23,858 bases of DNA from Hypsibius dujardini. Lineage: Eukaryota > Tardigrada > Eutardigrada > Parachela > Hypsibiidae. Each line of letters opens with the position of its first letter. Position 1 is the stretch's first letter. Below are positions 11,301 to 17,997 of the stretch, piece by piece. The notes beneath the pieces were generated by a model, which made no database searches, had not been told where the DNA came from, and saw only the letters and a program-made list of their open reading frames with translations. Where the stretch lies: assembly GCA_001579985.1 (NCBI GenBank), contig LRSR01005131.1, forward strand, positions 1-23,858, read 5' to 3'. Position numbers and translations under genes: made by a program.

Positions 11301-11625
11301 TTAAGTAGGAAAGGGTCAAGATTGAAAATAGCTGACTTCTGGAATTAGAGTTGGCTAATTAATGATATTAACAATATCATGTATATATACGTATATGCAT
11401 AAAACGCGTTTAGTGAAACGTGTTAACTGCTTTAGGGATACGACATTTGCTGCGGTGTCGCGGGAGATTTTCCATGACTTCTTTACCAGCGTCCTGCAAG
11501 ACTGTCGCGCCTCGACGTTTGATCTGTTTGACCAGCCAAAACTGCTGCTTCATCGCGAGGACGCAGTCCTGGTGGATTCGGCGGCATACCATGAGTCTGA
11601 CACGCCTGCCGATCGCCTTAAATAA
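123..11625 (+). CDS. CFAP65: CFAP65-like ciliary protein (3' part of gene, spliced)
   Basis: Seen: 20 exons join in consistent phase: 276-356, 426-566, 1228-1535, 1929-2073, 2137-2273, 2576-2798, 2897-3062, 4008-4139, 4223-4379, 4623-4748, 4823-4898, 5000-5158, 5264-5374, 6611-6805, 7346-7495, 8346-8492, 8580-8696, 8797-8925, 10432-11177 and 11436-11625 (stop 11623-11625). A further exon at about 123-208 is tentative. Together they encode 1211 residues with no internal stop. All introns are GT-AG except 357-425, which needs a GC donor. The protein repeats an ASH/MSP pattern: FFGYAAVG then NLSDEPIVVNW, later FPVKFQWFIPE, and HVDFGCVPLFSV then FRW. Known of the family: CFAP65/CCDC108 is an about 1900-residue ASH/MSP-rich protein of motile cilia and sperm flagella, so about a third lies upstream. 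Inference: the order of segments suits CFAP65 better than HYDIN or CFAP47, which share the fold. The family call is firm, the exact paralogue less so. Confidence 0.78.
276..566 (+). CDS. CFAP65: CFAP65 exons 276-356 and 426-566 (ASH repeat)
   Basis: The first exon follows a CTTCTGCAG acceptor and ends at AAG 354-356. The second follows TTTATCAG and ends at CCA|GTAAGC. Joined, they give one ASH strand pattern: FFGYAAVGAIAIK, then LVKLANLSDEPIVVNW, then VVTPQTATIGAMGS and FTVSFSP. The obvious GT at 361 would add four bases and break the frame, whereas a GC donor at 357 (AAG|GCAGGT) keeps it. Intron 357-425 is only 69 bases. Confidence 0.8.
567..1227. other. CFAP65 intron (661 bases)
   Basis: A+T-rich intron. 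The only structured part is a degenerate tandem array at 980-1122 (separate entry). A 63-codon open frame on - over 668-859 shows no protein-like features. Confidence 0.75.
980..1122. repeat. Degenerate short tandem array
   Basis: Variations of GTCGAAAATAGTG repeat about every 12-15 bases, with GTCGAAAATGATGT and GCTCGTCGAAAAT variants. Roughly ten decayed copies by eye, inside a CFAP65 intron. Confidence 0.6.
1228..1535 (+). CDS. CFAP65: CFAP65 exon (end of one ASH repeat, start of next)
   Basis: Acceptor CCGTTCGCAG, donor GAGAG|GTAAC, phase 0 in and phase 2 out, 308 bases. It continues the preceding FTVSFSP with NITDLFFLTELECHVMF and the segment PPWSSKIRLCGHT, which closes one beta-sandwich. 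A new one then starts at SSVVFREFALGGESFATFSL followed by TNPTENTLMFRM. The join across the 661-base intron reads smoothly, which supports both borders. Confidence 0.85.
1536..1928. other. CFAP65 intron (393 bases)
   Basis: A+T-rich sequence ending in a polypyrimidine tract and TTTTTTTGCAG. Nothing else seen. Confidence 0.75.
1929..2798 (+). CDS. CFAP65: CFAP65 exons 1929-2073, 2137-2273, 2576-2798
   Basis: Phases 2-0, 0-2 and 2-0 fit each other. The middle exon ends GTA AA|GTACGT. With the acceptor CTTAG|G at 2575/2576 this gives FPVKFQWFIPEALKVF, a typical ASH join; the competing borders GT 2269 and AG 2582-2583 would lose the VKFQ residues. The third exon carries VVSVTFSPKDRQSYQAELLL, the usual 'positive-edge' strand of an ASH unit. 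The intron 2074-2136 is just 63 bases, the shortest in the gene. A long open frame on the - strand over 1711-2193 is a shadow of these exons. Confidence 0.8.
2299..2379. repeat. TTA microsatellite
   Basis: A run of TTA/ATT triplets interrupted twice by the same GTTATTACT motif, so it looks like a duplicated ~38-base block. It lies in the 302-base intron 2274-2575, which otherwise shows nothing. Confidence 0.85.
2897..4379 (+). CDS. CFAP65: CFAP65 exons 2897-3062, 4008-4139, 4223-4379
   Basis: Phases 0-1, 1-1 and 1-2. The first reads YSFKRECIGTPATYTFKVHN and NAFDVECQLLAQC. The second reads FRLQALTHEKVNMIFIAHW. The third reads TITVEAKQPVMQIVDL and ends WELLRVQ with donor AA|GTACGC. The V/I-rich strands with N/D/G turns follow the same ASH rhythm. 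The 945-base intron 3063-4007 separates the first two and holds an inverted-repeat element. Confidence 0.82.
3063..4007. other. CFAP65 intron (945 bases)
   Basis: Contains G-rich runs (3113-3127, 3147-3153, 3472-3478, 3501-3512) and the inverted-repeat element 3179-3452; the rest is plain A+T-rich intron. Open frames here (2808-3308 +, 3181-3390 -) run through the G-runs and are not protein-like. Confidence 0.75.
3179..3452. mobile_element. Fold-back (MITE-like) element
   Basis: Arms 3179-3220 and 3407-3452 are inverted copies: GTTTAGGCTACAAGTCC on the left pairs with GGACTTGTAGCCTAAAC on the right, continuing imperfectly through CCTCCCG and CCCTTTC. The arms are about 42 bases in a 274-base element. 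No transposase frame lies inside. Target-site duplications are not clear, so the true ends may lie further out. Confidence 0.6.
4623..5374 (+). CDS. CFAP65: CFAP65 exons 4623-4748, 4823-4898, 5000-5158, 5264-5374
   Basis: Phases 2-2, 2-0, 0-0 and 0-0. A tryptophan codon is split TG|G between the first two: PGGPPCQW then RVVFLEDMELKIKEL. The third carries IIEIVPRRGIVREHATATVD followed by FKCSHNFLGDHVLPIILEIA, a clear ASH ending. The last reads GYVTFPDMPVSGQYPMTQ and opens the next unit. Introns are 74, 101 and 105 bases. Confidence 0.85.
4905..4943. repeat. TCTG/TGCG simple repeat
   Basis: CTGTCTGCGTGTCTTT then (CTGT)n in the 101-base intron 4899-4999. Confidence 0.75.
5375..6610. other. CFAP65 intron (1236 bases)
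   Basis: No exon found. An element-like segment at about 6365-6497 (separate entry) is the only structured part. Stop codons are frequent in all frames. Confidence 0.7.
6365..6497. repeat. TAGGGCTGGCAAAAA-type repeat fragment
   Basis: Begins TAGGGCTGGCAAAAACTAAA and holds inverted ACTAAACTTAG / TTTAGTTTAGT blocks. The start resembles the terminal sequence of the element at 19745-20066 and of hAT-type MITEs, but the right end (GGGGCCAGCGAG) does not match cleanly and no target duplication is visible. Confidence 0.4.
6611..7495 (+). CDS. CFAP65: CFAP65 exons 6611-6805 and 7346-7495
   Basis: Both exons are phase 0-0. The first starts MISIYNPSNHEVTFAVSI (the MET is internal, not an initiator) and ends RRSKVP at CCA|GTAAAG; a donor two codons earlier (AAG|GTGCCA) would also keep the frame. 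The second reads AIATVTIQNEQIISLFLEGS GC, the last strand of the ASH unit, then a Q/P-rich linker ending LLPESR. Confidence 0.82.
6806..7345. other. CFAP65 intron (540 bases)
   Basis: A+T-rich; includes two copies of AATTTAATTTAAAAT (about 7207-7221 and 7247-7261). No exon seen. Confidence 0.7.
7496..8345. other. CFAP65 intron (850 bases)
   Basis: Exons 7346-7495 and 8346-8492 join directly in phase 0, so no exon is needed here. A short frame at about 7759-7824 resembles the start of an ASH repeat (see findings). Otherwise nothing. Confidence 0.65.
8346..8925 (+). CDS. CFAP65: CFAP65 exons 8346-8492, 8580-8696, 8797-8925
   Basis: Three phase 0-0 exons with introns of 87 and 100 bases. The first reads ISTTHVDFGCVPLFSVNRK and GGIRFRWRES, the textbook opening of an ASH repeat. 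The second reads LIEPRFGQLKPGGSTLFTVA, its middle. The third (FVDDAKMSKYTKWLKDWLVE) looks helical, with no ASH motif, and marks the change to the C-terminal region. Confidence 0.85.
8926..10431. other. CFAP65 intron (1506 bases)
   Basis: The largest intron of the gene. No frame with protein-like composition and no clear repeat; an additional in-frame exon cannot be ruled out because the flanking phases (0/0) would tolerate one. Confidence 0.6.
10432..11177 (+). CDS. CFAP65: CFAP65 large C-terminal exon
   Basis: The longest exon (746 bases, phase 0-2), markedly GC-rich against its A+T-rich introns. Acceptor CACCTCTTACAG; donor GCT|GTATGT at 11178 is required, since the leucine codon CT|G then continues into the last exon in frame. 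The 248 residues hold a hydrophobic helical start (AYIATLQASL), a segment PPDVFYADFIRERKNIAEMI, then a low-complexity acidic/serine-rich stretch that is probably disordered. No ASH motif is seen. Confidence 0.85.
11436..11625 (+). CDS. CFAP65: CFAP65 last exon with stop
   Basis: Starts after TGCTTTAG, finishing the split leucine codon, and ends in TAA at 11623-11625. It reads DTTFAAVSREIFHDFFTSVL, a probable amphipathic helix, then a polar tail ending TPADRLK. An AATAAA at 11621-11626 overlaps the stop codon. Confidence 0.83.
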
Positions 11626-11626
11626 A
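11621..11626 (+). terminator. AATAAA overlapping the CFAP65 stop
   Basis: Canonical polyadenylation hexamer made by the last lysine codon and the stop. Cleavage normally follows 10-30 bases downstream, so it would give an extremely short 3'UTR. No other AATAAA is seen on this strand nearby; an ATTAAA lies near 11788. Use is unproven. Confidence 0.35.
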
Positions 11627-12579
11627 TGTGTATACTCATGTATTTCTCTATTGATTTGTTTTGCTTAAATAACTAGGGAAGGAGTTGGACAGACTTCAAA
11701 ATCCGGTCGAGGAGAAAAATTGAAACATAGGATGCTTTTAGCAAAAGAGTACATTTTGTTTTGAGCTCCTTTGCAGGAGTAATTAATATTAAAAAGAGCG
11801 AAAAAAAATTCGAAAATATTTTTCTTTCCAAAACTGAGAGGTGGTATTTAAATAAGAAAAATAATATATCGAAGTTAAAAACTAAATATTTAAACATCCT
11901 TTGATTGCAAATTCAGCTTAAATGGATTAGTATTAACTGAAAATATTTCGGGCTATCAGGAGAAGGGAGGGGGTGTACAACGAAAGGCAACTATCCAAAT
12001 TAGCCGAAAGTTCCCTATATGGTGTGTTCTATAAATTTCTATATAAATTTCATAATGTGTACTATAAAGCCGCAACTTCTTGGTGTCTTCAAATATCCCT
12101 GTTGATTTCAAGTTGGACAATCAGCCAGTATAAAACAAATCGAAAATGTGGAGTGAAGATTTTGTTTTCGGATCTTTGAATATTTCGGATAGGTAAATCA
12201 GACCTCGGAACAGAACTTTCTGTTTTTCTAAAATCGTGATAAGCGAGCTCGCACTTGGGGCTCGGACAAACGACAAACGAACCCATACATACTGGATCGG
12301 TATAGAAAGTGTCAAAGATTCGAAAAATAAATTTAATACTAATATGATCTATGAGATGACAATTCAAACCCTGCAAATTTTATCGTTCATGAATAAACCC
12401 AGGAACAAAGCAAATTACAAGCTGGTCGGAACGCGGAAATTAAGCGTCGCTATTAAGTGGAATTCGTTTCAGCAAATCAGGCAATCAATCACATGGTCAA
12501 TGCACATAAAACGACACAGACACATAATTTCCGAGATTTTGAGACCAAGGTTCGTCACGGGGATTCCTCTGCGTTACAG
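11626..12579. other. Spacer between convergent genes
   Basis: Holds the 3' ends of both CFAP65 (+) and the 121-residue gene (-). An ATTAAA on - at 12332-12337 is a possible signal for the latter. Frames at 12089-12376 (-) and 12236-12781 (+) show no recognisable protein. Confidence 0.6.
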
Positions 12580-14359
12580 TTATCCCTTTCGCGGACCGAC
12601 ACCCGGCGAGGACTGCGACGGTATCGGTTTAGTCTCCTTCTGGGTCAGGGAGGTGGGGTCAAACTTGTCTGAGCGGATGAGGACTGACGGTGTGGCTTTG
12701 TTGGTCTGCAGGTCGTCCACCGGTACGGCAAAGCAGGAAGTACTGAAAATGCAGACAAGAAAAGAAGCACAAATTAATTAAGGATGGAGGCCTAAGGTGT
12801 ACTTTGGGTTCAGATGTGCAATGATCGATGACCGGCGAACTTGGAACGACGTATCACGTACATATATATATAGAACTTAGAACTGTGTGTTTTGTACGTG
12901 GTAAAAAGCAAGGAACAGAGGGGGAGAGAGAGAAAGCATTCGATTATCTCACGAAAGGAATTGTCTAACGAGTCGTGGAGAGTGACAAGAGTCCGCTACA
13001 CAGATTGCAATCAAATCGGCTGAAGCGCGGCGTAAAAACCGTCTTCCGCCTATTCGCCGAACGGGTCTTTTGCATAGCAATTTAACATGGCGGGCATATT
13101 TTCGGCAATCCTTATTTTTGCACGCGTGTAGGCCTAAATAAAATGGATTTTCTGCGACAATATTTTTGGAACGAATTTCTAGTCAAATTAATCTTCGGTC
13201 AGATTGCAGTGAAACGAGTATTAATTACAGAATATTATTAATAGTTTCAGATAAAGCCATTACAAAAATTGCCACTATAAAAATTCGCTTATTTTTTAAG
13301 TAAGTAACACTCCTTTTGGTATAAAGTGCCTGGCATGACCCTTTTTTGGGTGGGTCATTTAACGAGTACTGTATATTTACATTAACATGCAAATGAAAAA
13401 TGTTAAGTGGCTTGTAGTTGATAAGTTTTGTCTGTGAGATTATTTGCAGATGACGCACGACGCATGCCATGAATTAAAATGCCCGTTCTGTTTGAAAATC
13501 AACAACTTGTCCTCGGCATTTAGGTTATGGATCAAACTAGACTTTTTTGTCTGATTCGACGTTATATTAGAATCTGCCAGAAATGGAAAAACGTTGATGA
13601 AAATAATGGCGGATGTGGTCGTCGATTCTTTTCGTATTAAGAAAAAGAGACTACCGAGAGTTTTTTTAACCCAGAAAACAAAACCAAAACCGAATATTAC
13701 TTCTGGAATTTCAAATTACAAAATTTCAGGCTCTGTAATACAAAATATAATGCACAAAAATTGTTATGTCTGTGATGTTTTATGGTACGAAATTTCGGTG
13801 CAAAAACACTCGTAAATTTCGCAATGCTTCCTAAAACAGTTGGCGTCATGACATGTTTTGCATGCCAACTGAACGTAGTACTATGACAATTTTTCAAGGT
13901 CTGGTTTAATCAGGGCTCGTTATTGCCTGTCGGCTTTTCGTATGCCACGAAAGTCTTTACGGCGTCTTTTTCCATTAACGTTACAGTCAAGAATGAGTCA
14001 GTTATCATATAAACTCGCGTACCTTCCGTCGGGATTGGTACGGGTAGCTTGGGTGAACATCTGACCGTTTTTCAGGATGTATGTCGCGAGGGCCGGCGGT
14101 CTAGCGTTGCATCCTATCAAGAAAACAATACATTAATACATTCATTAAGCTTAAATAAGTATCATTCCGAATGCTTGTGGCAATAATGCGTCAATTTAGA
14201 AAAACCTTATAAAATGTTTTTCCGCAACTTCCGCTTTTGCTTCTTACCTAAGGGATCCAGTATGCAAGCGTCCTCCTGTTCCAGCATTTTTTTCCGTTGC
14301 GTCGCCAGCTCTGAATGCACCCTCCCAGCGGAAAATCCACAGAACGGTACAGCGGCCAT
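12580..14359 (-). CDS. Unrecognised 121-residue protein (three exons)
   Basis: Seen: ATG at 14357-14359 (context GAAAATGG, with an in-frame TAG two codons upstream). Exons are 14248-14359, 14023-14113 and 12580-12742, with TAA at 12580-12582. Donors are TAG|GTAAGA and AAG|GTACGC; acceptors are TTGATAG and CATTTTCAG. Phases 1 and 2 agree on both sides and total 366 bases. The protein starts MAAVPFCGFSAGRVHSELAT, has a charged helical patch (QRKKMLEQED), then ILDPLGC, ARPPALATYILKNGQMFTQA, and ends in a Ser/Pro/Thr/Lys-rich tail (PIPSQSSPGVGPRKG). No signal peptide, membrane segment or known motif is visible; it looks like a small soluble, partly disordered protein. I do not recognise the family and assign no function. 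Lower doubt applies to exon structure than to identity. It lies tail-to-tail with CFAP65, 954 bases apart. Confidence 0.7.
12743..14022. other. Intron of the 121-residue gene (1280 bases)
   Basis: No exon needed by phase. Contains an AT run near 12860 and a purine-rich patch at 12911-12937. The frame 13594-13815 (+) is K/I/N-rich and not convincing. Confidence 0.6.
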
Positions 14360-14712
14360 TTTCTACAGACTTCCGACCGCGTTATGCACAGACACACTGG
14401 AGAATTAGTGCTTCAACTGAGAAACGATATTTATTCCGAGTGACAGACAACAAAGAAGAAGTGTCGACGGGAAAGCAACGGGACTAACTAACTAACGTCA
14501 AGGGAAGGAGAAATGGAAGTGACAGGGAGAGCGACAGAGGCACACACACACACCACTCTGCAGTGAAGCGAAAGTGAAAGGAGAAGAAAGTAAACCGACG
14601 CGCGACTCTCGCGCTGTTTAACAGCGTATTTTGCTATCTCTTTTTCCCTCGCTCGTCTCATCGTTGAACTTTTGCCAAGGCAGTTGTTGCCTGCATGTCC
14701 GGCCATCCGATG

Positions 14713-14717
14713 ATTGG
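14713..14717 (-). promoter_or_regulatory. Possible CCAAT box upstream of the 121-residue gene
   Basis: ATTGG on + (CCAAT on -) about 355 bases upstream of the ATG, inside a comparatively GC-rich stretch (14460-14860). That stretch would suit a promoter or first untranslated exon. No TATA box is clear. Position and composition are the only support. Confidence 0.25.
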
Positions 14718-15551
14718 CTTTCCTGATTACGTAAAAAAACACACATTGCAGTATACACGAAGAGAGCGTAGTGTACTGTAAGTGCGCGTAGGCGGAGTAC
14801 GCGGGTACTGGTCCAATCTCTCAGTGGCGCGTTGAGCTAGTGCACTTACTACTAAACTACGTACAATAAAAAAGAAAATAACCAACTTACCTCTAAGAGG
14901 ACTTGTTCGGAAAATTAAAACTTGGGCGCCATATTGAAAAAAGTTGCCTGCAGCGTCAACATTATCCATTAATTATATTTCCGATTTAGTATCAATGCTT
15001 TCAAAAATGTTTTCTTTTTTAAAACTTGAAATAAAGCACGACTCATCTTAACACTCAGATTTTCAGTTGGCAACCGGCTGACAGTAAGATAGGCAGCTGG
15101 AATATTTTGAGACTTGACCATTACTGTATAAGAAAAAACCTTGAATTAAGAACGGTATTTTGAAATCCGATTTTAATTTTTTTTGAACCGCCTAAATCCT
15201 AATTCAACAACGCTGATTTCGTAAAAAAATGCATGCGGTGGTGTTATTTGTCCATTTACTTAAATAATTAGGCAAACGTTTCGTCTCCCATTTTCGAGAA
15301 CAATTTAGAAAAGTAGTGAGTTCCAAAAAAATAGTCATGCACGTCTCCTTGAACTAACCACAAATTTACAATGACTATTTATTACCTAAACTCACACCCA
15401 AGGTGAGTTAGTATCCCATGAACATGACAACGCAGGCTCACTAGCTCCGAATATTTAAACTATATATGTTACGAATAATAGCAGGACAAATTTGGGCCGT
15501 ACACCTCCTCCACAAAAAGCTCCACGCGCCACTGCATGATTCTCTGCTGGA

Positions 15552-15582
15552 GTGTGTGTGGTGGGGGTTTAACCACACACAC
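15552..15582. repeat. Perfect 11-base hairpin
   Basis: GTGTGTGTGGT (15552-15562), 9-base loop, ACCACACACAC (15572-15582). It is followed by a further CA run. Probably a fold-back of a GT/CA tract. Confidence 0.7.
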
Positions 15583-16699
15583 AGACACACACACGGAAGT
15601 GCCGCGCGTTCAAGGCAAGCAAGGGTCGATCGATAATTGAGTCGTGTGGGCAGGCATCCTTGGTGTGCAGGGAGTTTGCCTGATTATTCCCTGAGCCAAA
15701 ACATATATATTAAAGCATTTTTTGCGCATAATCTTTGCACTAATCTTGATATTTTGTCCAAATCAAACGGAAATAATTGCCAGTTTATTCCGGATTCATC
15801 TGCTCAAGAAGCGCAAGAACTAATACTGTCTCGAATAGTTGAAGCTTTAAAAAGAGAGTCATCATCTACAGCTTTCCATCATACACGTAGGTTCAGCGGT
15901 GCAGTAAAGTGTTATCGGAGGAATAACTAAGAAACGGAGACAGGCTCCCCAAATAATGCAAATTCAAAAATAGTTTACTCAGCCGTCTTTGCCTAGTTTT
16001 AAATGTCGTTTAATGTGGTATCTGACAAATATGTCTCAATTGATGACCAATTTGAGATCGTTAATATTTTGGTTGGGTACCAACTCTTATTTATTATTTG
16101 GCAGACGGGTTGGAAACGGCGGAATAATTGGGTAAAATCCCCGTTCACTCCTGTTTGATTATGTACGGCGTAGGGGGCAAAAAGCAAGGTCCATATTCTG
16201 TGCTGATTTGCAGCTGGGATAAGGCGGCTTCCGTGGAGGGAATGGAAAGCGCCAGTTTACGCGTCGTTAAACCTGGATTGAACCGTTAGAATAACTGCCA
16301 TCTTGATTCTCACGAAGTTTGATTCCATCCAGTGGGTGCATGGAAATACATCATATACGTGGAACTGCCGTGGTTTGATTGTATTGGGGAAAACATTCTG
16401 CATCGATCACGATGTGATCGTGACCATCACTTCAAGGTCACTTCGTCGACCGATGCCCAATTAAATCCGAGATTTTCCAGACATGATAAAAATGTGGTTT
16501 TGCGGTGGTAAAGTTTTGCGGTTGAAGTGGCAGAGCACCTGCAATATTGTCAATCGAGAATCTTATCTAACATGTGCGGAACTTTCCGAAATCAGGCAAA
16601 AGAAGATTTTCTAAAGCACCGAATACGGAACGATTCCAATCTCTATTTTTAATCTAATCAGTATAAGAAGATTATTTAAGCATACTACCCCTTCTCACT

Positions 16700-17245
16700 C
16701 CTGACTATAGTCACCACCTTCCCAAGTAAAATAAAATTTACAAATGGAGTTAGCTTATGCTATTTGCGCTAGGCATTTTAAATCAGGTACTACTATAGTT
16801 CCCCCTATACAGTCCCTTTTACTATAGTCACGCCCATTGCAAAAATAATGTGATTTGCAAAAATTAAGTGTTATAATAATATTTCAGCGTTCAGTTTAAT
16901 TCATATGAGATGAACGTCTCAAGTTACTAGAAGTCTCAGCTGGAAGTCACACTTTCTTAAAGCTGCCATTACAGTCAACTTCATTTGAGATTCGTAAAAT
17001 ACAGTTGTATCTCTGAACGACCAAATGTTCATTGAAACAGAAACATGTTCTATTGAACTTGTAAAATACAATAGCGAACAAAAATATTTTGATTGTTCTC
17101 ATCTATATTTCGCCTGTCATCCAATATCAAAAAGTATTTTGCACCGACATTTTAAATAAATCTACGACAGATTAATACAAGCTGAACAGTGTCAATAATA
17201 AAATGAGGTACAAAAGGGGGTGACAATAGTGAACAGGATGAGCAT
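16700..17245. mobile_element. Dispersed repeat, copy A
   Basis: Matches 22300-22815 in the same orientation over about 500 bases. Shared blocks include GAACGTCTCAAGTTA, TATCTCTGAACGACCAAATG, TTGAACTTGTAAAATACAAT and GGGGTGACAATAGTGAA. Ends are inverted-like: ACTATAGTCACGCCC on the left against GGGGTGACAATAGTG on the right. No coding capacity, so a non-autonomous DNA element is likely. Confidence 0.7.
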
Positions 17246-17274
17246 AGCGATTTCTTTAATATTTGTTCCAGCTC

Positions 17275-17340
17275 AGCTGAACGTCTCCAATTATTAAAAA
17301 ACCAGTTGGAAGTCTCAATTTCTTAAGGATGCTATTACAG
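17275..17340. repeat. Partial extra copy of the dispersed repeat
   Basis: TGAACGTCTCCAATTATTAA through GGAAGTCTCAATTTCTTAAG and GATGCTATTACAG repeats the internal part of copy A, right after it, in the same orientation; it is closer to copy B than to A at AAGGATGC. Confidence 0.6.
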
Positions 17341-17843
17341 ATCCACCGGTAGTTCCAGTCTACTGTTTATGCTAATTGATTGCAAAGGCAAGTGTGCGTG
17401 GGGTGATCTGTCACTTACGGTTACGGTAACCGCAATTAAAGTCAAGTCCATTGCCTAGTACCAACGAGGTGTGATGTAGAAAAATGCCTGTCTAACATCC
17501 ATGCGTCACGACAACAAATGGCCACACAAAACTACTTCACGGAACTTATAACCAAGCCGAGTTAATGAATCAGTTTCTTTAAAAATTCCTCCCCCATTTT
17601 TCGGATCTCTTTTTGAATATACCACCCCCCTCCCCTTTGAAGAGGAGTCAGAGGTGTATTTAAAATATCATAACATAACTCAAAATGAAGAATATATACT
17701 AAATGGTTATAGTTACGTACAAAGTTCAAGAATAAACAAGACGACAAGGCGTATGGAGATGGAAAATTGTAAAAAATGTGGATATGTTGCGGTAAATATA
17801 CTGTCACAGCATAGTGGAATCAAATAGCCCACACATTGATGCC

Positions 17844-17849
17844 TTTATT
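17844..17849 (-). terminator. Polyadenylation signal of the KChIP-like gene
   Basis: TTTATT on +, AATAAA on -, about 65 bases downstream of the TAA at 17914. It supports the short read-through C-terminus as the real end of at least one transcript. Confidence 0.5.
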
Positions 17850-17913
17850 TTGGGATCCTGCAAAATGAAACATGGAATTATACTACCAATCTGGGCAGTG
17901 GCTGTTGTGGCAT

Positions 17914-17997
17914 TTACGAAAATAGGATCTTTACCGCGAGGCATGCCTCGGTAAAGTCTTCCACACCAATACGTCCATCATTGTCTAAATCCATTTT
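17914..17997 (-). CDS. KCNIP: KChIP-like last exon (EF4, short tail)
   Basis: Acceptor CTTTTTCAG, phase 0, giving KMDLDNDGRIGVEDFTEACL and then AVKILFS and TAA (17914-17916). The conserved family intron site falls just after the ...EAC segment, and a usable donor (GTAAAG) sits there, but the AATAAA 65 bases past this stop favours ending here. Confidence 0.7.
   Translation of the reverse strand, partial: KMDLDNDGRIGVEDFTEACLAVKILFS

Larger units (their letters stand above)
14360..17843. other. Spacer upstream of the 121-residue gene
   Basis: 14360-14860 is relatively GC-rich and may hold the promoter/5'UTR of the - strand gene. 15552-15582 is a hairpin. 15637-15930 (+) is a 97-codon frame of doubtful value. 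16700-17345 is dispersed repeat. 17577-17670 has C-runs related to 3090-3130. Nothing else was recognised. Confidence 0.55.

Noticed and set aside
12089-12781. Overlapping frames on both strands between CFAP65 and the 121-residue gene
   Set aside because: The + frame crosses the - strand exon 12580-12742 as its shadow, and the - frame has no protein-like pattern.
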